A stretch of DNA of 35,835 nt from Chara braunii (Eukaryota > Streptophyta > Charophyceae > Charales > Characeae), in contig BFEA01000368.1 of NCBI GenBank assembly GCA_003427395.1, positions 164,728 through 200,562 of the forward strand. Direction: 5' to 3'. Position 1 is the stretch's first letter; every line of letters starts with the position of its first letter. Shown here one piece after another: positions 29,080-35,835 of this stretch. Both the position numbers and the translations under genes were made by a program. Under the pieces are notes generated by a model. It made no database searches. It had not been told where the DNA came from and was given only the letters and a program-made list of their open reading frames with translations.

Positions 29080-30243
29080 ATGGACTGCAACGAGGATCAG
29101 TCTGGGACAAGGAGGGTAGATTGGCAAGCCAAAGGACTGACGATCCACAGCTGGAACGTCAACGACTTGGGTAACATTCTCAATGAAGACGACAAACTAC
29201 GAGACATCAGACTCAACCTCACAGAGAAAAGAAAGCCCAAACCCAATGCCATCCTTCTACAAGAGACCCATCTATCAAACCTCACCAACCACACCAGAAT
29301 CAAGAAGACCGTGGAAAAAAACCGAGGTGGATGCCCTTTCACACTGTGGTCCAACAAAGCGGACCAAAGCAACCGCGGCACAACGATCCTTATATCAACT
29401 ACATCCAAAATCTGGTCTGAAGGACAGGTAAGAAACGGCGAAGGCGACACAACGGAAGAAAGATGGTCATGGATCCAAATCACATGGCAAGAGGAAGAGA
29501 TCAGGATCCTGAACATATACGCCCCCAACACGGAAACCGAACGCCTAGCTTTCTTTAACCACACCAAATCACTCTTCACGAACCCCCTACCGCTAATCAT
29601 TGTAGGCGACTGGAACACCACGATGGATCCCAGCCTAGACCGCATCTCCCGGGCAACGCTTCTGACGGAGTTCGATCTGATAGACCCTTTTCGAATCCTC
29701 CACCCATGCAAGAAAGTCTTCTCCCTAGTCAAAAGAAACCGATCTACCCACACATCACTATCACGGATCGACTTCTTCCTAATCTCCGACATGTTGCAGG
29801 GAGCAATCAAGGAGTCCGATATCCTACCAGCAGCTGCCTTCAAGGGGCTCGATGACAAACCGACCTACCCGCTCCTCAACTTCAACTCTCCGGTAGAAAA
29901 AGGGCGAGGTTTCTTCAGACTCAACAACTCACTTCTCTCCACAGATCGCATGACAGAGGCAGCCAGATGGAACTGGGCTTTCTTACAACAAGACGAGATG
30001 AAACTCCAGAACAGGCACAAGTGGTTCATAGACAACTATACGGACCTATCTCAGACGATCTCAGCAAAGTCTAGAAGCATAGCAGCAGAACGCAAACTCA
30101 GGAAGGAAGAATTGCAAATTGCTCTTGACATCGCTGAAATCCTGCCAACTCCTTCTATAACGACCTACTACAATCTGCCAAGGATGAATTCAATGAATGG
30201 AGAAGATGGGAACTCAGGGGCCTACAAATACGTGCCCGAATGA
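29080..30243 (+). pseudogene. LINE ORF2 part 1: APE-type endonuclease
   Basis: Motifs of the exonuclease-endonuclease-phosphatase fold appear in order: S-W-N-V-N-D-L-G (Asn28), I-L-L-Q-E-T-H-L (Glu62), I-L-N-I-Y-A-P-N, I-V-G-D-W-N-T-T (Asp177, Asn179) and R-I-D-F-F-L-I-S. The final S-D-H motif reads L-D-D-K-P-T, so the catalytic His (residue 259) is Asp and nicking activity is probably lost. In LINEs this domain makes the first cut in target DNA. The frame leaves the family near 30,150; the authentic continuation is in the next frame. Confidence 0.9.
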
Positions 30244-30470
30244 ACAACTACGCCCTGAACGAATCCATGTCCAACTTCTTCTTCTCCAAAATTAAGGCCA
30301 ATTCAAGGAACAACACGATCGAGAGATTGAAGGACCCAGCAGACCAGGGGAAGATAAATTCAGCCAGCACAGACATGGTAAGAATAGCCAGATCTTTCTA
30401 CACCGACCTCTACGAGTCAAAACTACCTCCCCCCTCCTGGCAGCGAACATCAACGCCCGTCAGCGCATGA
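30150..30470 (+). pseudogene. LINE ORF2 part 2: linker between endonuclease and RT
   Basis: Authentic coding moves by -1 near 30,150 and runs through M-N-N-Y-A-L-N-E-S-M-S-N-F-F-F (30,240) to about 30,428, where a CCCCCC run shifts it again. The S-F-Y-x-x-L-Y motif lies just before the RT, as usual in LINE ORF2 proteins. Confidence 0.75.
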
Positions 30471-31054
30471 TGACCTACTTAGAGAGAACACTCAACCAGC
30501 AACAAACGGAGGACCTAGACAAACCAATCACCCTAGGGGACCTGCACACTGCCTTGTCCCAGATGGGAAATGACAAAGCACCAGGAATCGATGGCCTGTC
30601 CAAAGAATTCTGGATTCAGTTTTGGCCCACACTGGGAAACGACGTCCTGAACTTTATTAATGACAGCAGGGAAAAAACAGGCATGGGTCAATATCTAAGC
30701 ACCAGCGTAGTCTCACTAATATACAAGAAGGACGACAAGGAGGAACTTAAGAACTACAGACCAATCTCACTTCTCACAACACCCTACAAAATCCTAGCAA
30801 AGGCACTAGCAAACAAAATCATAAAACTAAAAGACAAATGCTTTCACATCGACCAAGCAGAATTCGTTTCGGGTCGATATATTTTGGATAATGTGATGGC
30901 TCTAAACGGAGCTGCAAGAAGACCACAGAAAAACGGATGCAAGCAGCGATCCTATTCTTCGATTTCGAAAAGGCCTACGATCAAGTCAATAGGGACTTCC
31001 TACACAGTTGTATGGAGAAGATGGGAGTCGGCCCAAACTTTAGAGAGTGGGTAA
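30467..31054 (+). pseudogene. LINE ORF2 part 3: reverse transcriptase, N-terminal half
   Basis: RT motifs: M-G-N-D-K-A-P-G-I-D-G-L (block 1), V-S-L-I-Y-K-K-D-D, K-N-Y-R-P-I-S-L-L (block 2), K-I-L-A-K-A-L-A-N and Q-A-E-F-V-S-G-R-Y-I-L-D (block 2a/3). Near 30,935, in an A run, coding moves by -1, and the residues to 31,054 are out of frame. The family normally has F-V-P-G-R; here it is F-V-S-G-R. Confidence 0.92.
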
Positions 31055-31146
31055 AAGTACTTTATCGGGATGCCATGGGGCAGGGTGCAGATAAACAGAA
31101 TACTGTGAGAAACCTATCCGATATCGAGATCGGTCCGTCAAAGTGA
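30937..31146 (+). pseudogene. LINE ORF2 part 4: RT block with first catalytic Asp
   Basis: Contains I-L-F-F-D-F-E-K-A-Y-D-Q-V-N, RT block A with its catalytic Asp, followed by H-S-C-M-E-K-M-G-V-G and W-V-K-V-L-Y. It moves by +1 in a GGGG run near 31,075; the following residues in this frame are not family-like, and the family continues in the other frame (V-R-Q-S-D-P-L) up to the next segment. In that frame a TGA lies near 31,112. Confidence 0.88.
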
Positions 31147-31648
31147 CCCCCTCGCATCCCCTATATTCCTTTTCATAATGGAATCCATTGCATCTTTTCT
31201 CCGCAAGGACCCATCCATAGACCACCTCGTTGAACAAAACCACAACCCCCTCCACGACTTTGTTCTCCCCACCGCACAGATGTTTGCATATTATCTTATG
31301 GTCCTCATTCGCACCAATAACTCCTCCTTCCAGGCCCTGACCTGCACTATGGAAGCCTTCAGACTCGCCTCATAAATGAAGGTAAACTGGTCGAAAACGA
31401 AAGGGTGGTGGCTTGCAACCCCCCCACAACCACCAGACCCATCCACCCCAATGTCATGGACCACAAGCAACCAAGCACTCCGATGCCTGGGTATTATGAT
31501 AAACAGAGACGACATCTGGCAAGGCATGGGAGAGACTTTAATTGCCAGAACAATAACCCGTCTAGCCACTTGCAACAAATCCCAGACCTCCTTGCTAGGG
31601 AGAGCCCGATTATCAACACATCAGTTTTTTCCACTTTGTGGTACTTGA
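31131..31648 (+). pseudogene. LINE ORF2 part 5: RT palm with FADD box changed to FAYY
   Basis: In the frame of 31,178 the segment carries R-Q-S-D-P-L-A-S-P-I-F (block B, normally R-Q-G-D-P-L-S-P) and the catalytic block C, where TAT-TAT at 31,289-31,294 encodes Tyr-Tyr in place of the two essential Asp residues. A TAA at 31,373-31,375 replaces the conserved G-L-K-V-N start, and N-W-S-K-T-K follows. R-C-L-G-I-M-I is block D. It moves by -1 near 31,630 in a T run. Confidence 0.88.
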
Positions 31649-32136
31649 CCTCCATATGGTCCCCTCTCGACGACGACCTGAAGAAGTTGAAGGCTAGAGC
31701 CAGGTGCTACCTGTGGACTGGCGACCCCAGCAGAACTACCTGCATAAACAAGGTGGTCTGGCAAACCATCATCAGGAAACCACACGAAGGCGGGCTAGGT
31801 ATAATCGACCCTAAACAGGAAGCGATCGCCCTCCAAATGAAATGGATAGTCAAAATCCTAACCAAACAGGCCCTGTCGTGGACTAAGATGGCGGTAGACA
31901 GCATAAGAAATTTGGCACCGGTAGCATCCCCTCCAAACATGAGTGGACTGTTCTGGATCATGGCAAAGGAATGGACAATCAAATCTGGAAGACCTGCTAG
32001 GAGTACCAACCCCGGGACCCCCAATCAGCCCCTCACTACGCCCATCCGCTACTGGTCAACAATCCTGAAGGCCTGGCGCCGACTGATGCCAGAAAAGAAA
32101 GGGTCCCCTAGCAACAAAGAGGAAGTCCTAAGATAG
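31630..32136 (+). pseudogene. LINE ORF2 part 6: region after RT
   Basis: Authentic coding covers F-S-T-L-W-Y-L-T-S-I-W through R-C-Y-L-W-T-G-D and the conserved G-G-L-G-I-I-D-P motif to a stop at 32,136. The open frame formally starts at 31,405, but the part before about 31,630 is out of frame. This is the thumb and connecting region of LINE RTs, where W-x-K-V-x-x-P-x-x-x-G-G-L-G is usual. Confidence 0.85.
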
Positions 32137-32451
32137 CCCTTGTTCTGCAATCCTTGGATTAAATACACAGAGTGCAGACCATGGACTCTCCGGGCCAAAG
32201 ACCGCAGATCGTTGTCTTGGGTGGAGAGAGGAGTATGGCATAATGGCAGGTCAAACATCTATGGTCCGAGGACCGACAAGAATGGTTAACCGTACAAGAC
32301 CTCCGCACATCCTTAAAAGGATGCCACCTACTGACCACCAACCTGTCATAAATCCTCCAAAGCATTCCCCCCATGGACGACCCTCCTTAAAGAATCACAC
32401 ACGTGGAAACCAAGAGACTGGGGACTGCTCACCACAAGAGCCTACCGCTTC
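32137..32451 (+). pseudogene. LINE ORF2, broken stretch
   Basis: No long frame. Short pieces such as K-Y-T-E-C-R-P-W and L-S-W-V-E-R-G-V-W look like the continuing protein in different frames. Several small indels are implied. Confidence 0.45.
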
Positions 32452-33514
32452 GTGTCCAAACCGTACCCGACCAACTACCAGGCCAAGTTCATATCCTACC
32501 CTATCATCAAACACAGCATTTACGAACTAGAGGTCCTGAACAAAATACCACAGAACGAACTAATAGAAACTTGTCTTCTTAGGAAGGTTAGAGTCTCTCA
32601 CAGGAAACTCTGGATCATCTTCCAGCCGGAACTCAGCATTAAGGAGCTGGAATTCGACCCAAAGGAATGTATATGGGATCTGGGCGCCACCGGGAAATCG
32701 AGGACGATAACAGAATATGACGTAAAGTTTGGATATAACCTCGGACTACAAACCAGGGACCCAAATCTGAGGCTGATAGAGAAATCGATAAGCATATTGA
32801 ACCTAGGTGACACGATCCCCTTCACGATCCCCTTCACCATCCCCTGGACCAAATACCTTCTCATCAAACCTACCAGAATTCGCAGCTTGCAATGGCTAAT
32901 AGCACATGCAGCCCTTCCCGTCAACAGTGGCTACATACTAGAAGAAACACTCCGACCCTGATAGTTCGGAATGCTGCTCAATGTGCAGCAACAACTCTCC
33001 CGAAGACATCCCACACTGCCTCCTGTTCTGCCCAGAAGTGATATGGGTATGGAAGAAGGTCCGCGAGCTATGGTCGATCCTGTTCGCTTCGCCGCCCCCT
33101 GACATTCCCCCTCTCTCTATCCTAATCCTAACTAACATCCCCAGCAACATCACAGGCAGAAGGGAAGTATGGTTTACCTTGCTCAGGAAGCTGGCACTGT
33201 GGGTAATATGGAAAAGCAGATGCACTCAGACAATCGAGGGTGCACAGGTGGCTAGGGAAGAAATGTGGTCACTACTGCTGAGCACGGCAGAGAGAAATCA
33301 GAAGCAGATGGCGGAGAATAGTCAACTCTATAAGACACAGACAAGAAGGACAAGCAACCAAGAAACAGACCTTCACGAGGAACTGGCTGCTAAAGGGCAA
33401 GGTGGCGGCGATAGTGGACAACAGGTTAAGGTGGAAGAAATGGCACCAGGCACAATCATGAAGTCTATAAGGTCTCCCGCCGGGCGCCCTGGCAGAGGGT
33501 CAAGAAGGCCCTGA
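32452..33514 (+). pseudogene. LINE ORF2 C-terminus with zf-RVT zinc-binding domain
   Basis: Two frames. The first (32,452-32,961) carries W-I-I-F-Q-P-E, W-T-K-Y-L-L-I-K-P-T-R-I-R-S-L-Q-W-L and H-A-A-L-P-V-N. The second (from about 32,950; longest open part 32,981-33,514) carries C-C-S-M-C with H-C-L-L-F-C downstream, the C-X2-C...H-C...C pattern of the zf-RVT domain near the end of plant LINE ORF2 proteins, then a W-V-W-K-K-V-R helix and a basic tail. A short GATCCCCTTCAC duplication lies at 32,815-32,838. Confidence 0.85.
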
Positions 33515-33859
33515 AGTGGGATCAACAACAAGGCTAACCGGACACACAACGAAGGACAAGGACAAGCAACAGAACACTGAGCGGGCCCCTCCACTTTTCT
33601 CGCATTGCAGGGATTCATTCGACAGGCTCTGAATTGAAGCCTGAGAGGAACAAGTGGTCAGGGCAAGCTGACAGTCAATCCTCCTTAGGAGTAATCAATG
33701 CTGGTCAGGGTTCCTTCGGCCAGACGGAAGGAAGCGTTGTGTGGGTAAAACGTTGTAATCTTTTCACTTGCCGGGGGAATAGGAACCGGACTGACGCTCC
33801 CCAGAATGGATATGGAGCCGGGACCATAAGGACCTGTTAAAGAAAAAAAAAAAAAAAAC
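33515..33859 (+). mobile_element. LINE 3' UTR and poly(A)
   Basis: After the ORF2 stop a non-coding tract of about 325 bp ends in AAAG and about 16 A residues (33,841-33,859). This is the signature of target-primed reverse transcription and fixes the element's right end. Confidence 0.9.
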
Positions 33860-34858
33860 TTTGGATGCATGAAAAACTGGGTAAGTGCCAAGGCCAGGAG
33901 GATCATCAATCACATAGGATGGGCCGTCAGGATCACCTCATACACAATATTTGGGACAGTCCATGCTCCATAGTCTTGAGGCATTAGCTTTCATGATATG
34001 TCCTCTTCTGGTGTGAACTCAGACGACTTGACCCATACCGAATCACCCACCTGAATAAAATTAGGCCTGCATCTATGCTGATTTCCTAACGCTATCATAT
34101 ATCCCTTTGGGACGTTTGCAGCTGGTCTACTGTTCTCTGCAACATCTGTTCATAGTACCTTCATACTCTAGGAGTCTAGGGCCTATTAAATACTTCCAGG
34201 GGCTGACCGTGATTTAGGATCTGGGAACAAAAAATCCGATGGAGTCCTAGACGCCCAGCCTAAATGCATTTGGTTGGGTGAGCGGCCTGTTGCTCAATGT
34301 ATGGCACCGCCCAGATATCTGAGGCAATTTCATATCCCAATCAAGTGGATCATGGGTAATGAAATGACTATGCAACTGCTGAGCTTGTCTGTTTGTCTGT
34401 TTAGGTTGGCTGTTAGCTTGAGGGTGACTCCCTGAAGTCATATTCAGTTCCAATCCCTACTTTTTTAGCCAGGTGCTGCCACAGTTCGCTTGTGATCCGC
34501 GCATCCCTACTATCACTTACTAGTAGTTACTACACTTCTGGGTACTCCAAAAACTTTAATCCAGTGATTAGCAGATCCAGTGATGACTAACTTTGTATTT
34601 GTTGTAGCCGGTAGAGGCATGCATAATGCAAGTCTGGAAAATCTGTCAGTTATCACAAAAATCTGCTTATTTCCCTTCCTTCTGGTGATCAATGTGTCCA
34701 TGCAGTCCATGGACAAAGACCGGCCAGGTCCTTCAGGAATAGGGAGGGGCTTTCGTAAGCCTAGAGGTGCTTGCATCCGGGCGGGGTTTATCTCTTTGAC
34801 AAACCTAGCAACCCTCAAAATCAGCAGGCGCATCACCAGAAACGCTGCAACGGATTAG
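33860..34858 (-). pseudogene. pol: Older Ty3/gypsy integrase fragment, minus strand
   Basis: Read on the minus strand: around 34,800-34,520 it carries A-P-L-G-L, L-P-I-P-E-G-P-G, S-L-S-M-D and F-V-I-T-D-R-F-S-R-L-A, the start of the integrase core. Around 34,450-34,250 it carries E-L-N-M-T-S-G-S-H-P-Q-A-N-S-Q and N-R, the C-terminal DDE block with the usual G-Q-T/A-E-R region altered, then D-W-D-x-K-L. Around 34,060-33,890 it carries G-D-S-V-W-V-K-S-S-E-F, and the last motif V-F-H-A-S-K ends exactly at the LINE poly(A). Many frameshifts and stops. It belongs to a different family from the full-length element. The rest should lie on the other side of the LINE but is not recognisable there. Confidence 0.88.
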
Positions 34859-35426
34859 CGAAAGTCTTTTTGAACCCAAAGTAACGGCGAAGTGACCGAT
34901 AACGTCGTGACACTCTCCCAGGAATAAATTGTTGAGAGACTGTTACATACTTCAATGAGTATGGGCAGAACCAAAGATCAACCAATGTAGGATGAGCATA
35001 TATGCAGCGGAAGTCTGATAAACGGACTGACTCACATAGACTGACTCACATAGAATCACTCCACACACATACAATCGTGAGATGGTGGGGTCTGGGCCAA
35101 GCATGGACGATGCCCAGATCCCGTACACACATACACAGATGAAAGGTGGGAGGAGAGACGAAGGAGGTGGGGGAGGTAGACAGCACCGGTAGGACACCGA
35201 GATAGAATCCGATAGGTCACCGATATGGTAGTCCAAAATGTCATCCAACAAGATCAAANTNTCGAGGACAATCAGTCACCAATGTCGGAGATANAGAGTC
35301 CAAATGTAACCGGTGTCCGAACTGTGATGCCGCTAAGTATCAACCCCAACAATCTCCAAGTCTCCAATCCGGTAAGTACCACAGTCTCATACCACCGAAG
35401 TCCAACTAGTATAAGTCTCCAAATCT
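34859..35426. other. Intergenic sequence, no gene recognised
   Basis: Contains two adjacent copies of ACTGACTCACATAG (about 35,025-35,052) and single unknown bases at 35,259, 35,261 and 35,294. It could be the leading part of the older gypsy element but shows no coding motif. Confidence 0.4.
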
Positions 35427-35543
35427 GAAGAAGAAGAAGAAGAAGAAGAAGAAGAAGAAGAAGAAGAAGAAGATGGAGTCTGAAGAGAAGAAGAAGAAGA
35501 AGAAGAAGAAGAAGAAGAAGAAGAAGAAGAAGAAGAAGAAGAA
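35427..35543 (+). repeat. (GAA)n / (AAG)n microsatellite
   Basis: Two triplet runs (35,427-35,472 and about 35,485-35,543) separated by ATGGAGTCTGAAGAG. Poly-Lys and poly-Leu frames across it are artefacts. Confidence 0.97.
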
Positions 35544-35719
35544 GGGAGCCGAGGAGGAGAGAGAGAGAGAGGGGACTGGCGAGGGGAGGGAGGAGAGAGG
35601 CCTCCAACTCCCGATACCTCAGGCGGCTATGGCCGCCGGCACACTCAGTCGCCGCTGCTGCTGCTCGCTCGCTGCTGCTGCGCTAATGCTGCACTGCTGC
35701 TCCTCGCTGCTCCTGCGCT

Positions 35720-35835
35720 AAACTTAGCGCCAGCGCTGTATCGCGCTGTACCATACCGTACCGGTAGAATGCCGGTAGGTCGATAGCCTCACTGAGGCTG
35801 GACCGGTACCTTTGTACCGGTGGGCAGAGGTCGGC
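35720..35835 (+). other. Hairpin-rich CCGGTAC-repeat sequence at the window end
   Basis: Perfect inverted repeats at 35,785-35,799 (7 bp, 1-nt loop) and 35,802-35,821 (8 bp, 4-nt loop), with several TACCGGTA words. The words resemble CCGGTACCGGTC and AGGCTGG/CCAGCCT in the LTRs, so this may be the beginning of another LTR element cut by the window edge. Confidence 0.4.

Larger units (their letters stand above)
27881..33859 (+). mobile_element. Non-LTR retrotransposon (LINE, APE-type, two ORFs), decayed
   Basis: ORF1, ORF2 (endonuclease, RT, zf-RVT), a 3' UTR and a poly(A) of about 18 bases follow in LINE order on the + strand. The 5' boundary is not determined; I place it provisionally at the first ORF1-frame Met. 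No target site duplication was found. ORF2 is cut by five or more 1-nt frame changes, mostly in homopolymer runs, plus in-frame stops, and key catalytic residues are altered. The element is certainly inactive for its own proteins as sequenced. Its right end lies inside an older gypsy fragment. Confidence 0.9.

Overview
The window looks like intergenic, transposon-filled DNA from a large plant-lineage genome. The evidence is a plant-type U6 snRNA derivative, a Ty3/gypsy chromovirus primed by initiator tRNA-Met, an APE-type LINE with poly(A), many microsatellites, scaffold gaps, and no clear single-copy host gene. A streptophyte alga such as a charophyte is my guess; it cannot be proved from this sequence. 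No bacterial or viral gene set is present.

Layout. Positions 1-523 are the 3' part of an LTR whose other copies flank the large element further right. Positions 524-7,800 hold no recognisable protein gene, but contain a degenerate U6 snRNA copy (3,200-3,291), a 41-bp tandem duplication and two microsatellites. Positions 7,807-9,020 hold the most unusual structure: sixteen spaced copies of a roughly 35-nt stem-loop with a fixed TAAGTT loop and outer stems that differ in sequence but still pair. Positions 9,417-9,610 hold a diverged tandem repeat. Positions 10,300-11,440 are GC-rich.

Positions 12,164-25,055 are one full-length Ty3/gypsy chromovirus. It has LTRs of 1,165 and 1,261 bp, a CAGAT target duplication, a primer binding site, a polypurine tract, and Gag, protease, RT, RNase H, integrase and a chromo-like tail. 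Its leader of about 4.8 kb is unusually long. It carries a GGAT/GGAG/GGAC array, a 54-bp minisatellite and a dense run of short perfect hairpins. The coding region passes through several frames. Two of the transitions (Gag to zinc knuckle, zinc knuckle to Pol) fall exactly on in-frame GGGAAAC heptamers, and the second is followed by a stop codon and an 8-bp hairpin. This could be programmed -1 frameshifting or coincident 1-nt deletions.

Positions 25,056-27,880 have no clear gene, but show splice-signal-flanked exon-like pieces and another hairpin-rich stretch. Positions about 27,881-33,859 are a decayed LINE (ORF1; ORF2 with endonuclease, RT and zf-RVT; 3' UTR; poly(A)). Its catalytic residues are damaged: RT Asp-Asp is Tyr-Tyr, and the last endonuclease His is Asp. 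The poly(A) abuts, in the middle of a conserved integrase motif, a second and older minus-strand gypsy pol fragment (33,860-34,858), suggesting nested insertion. The window ends in a GAA/AAG microsatellite and GC-rich hairpins.
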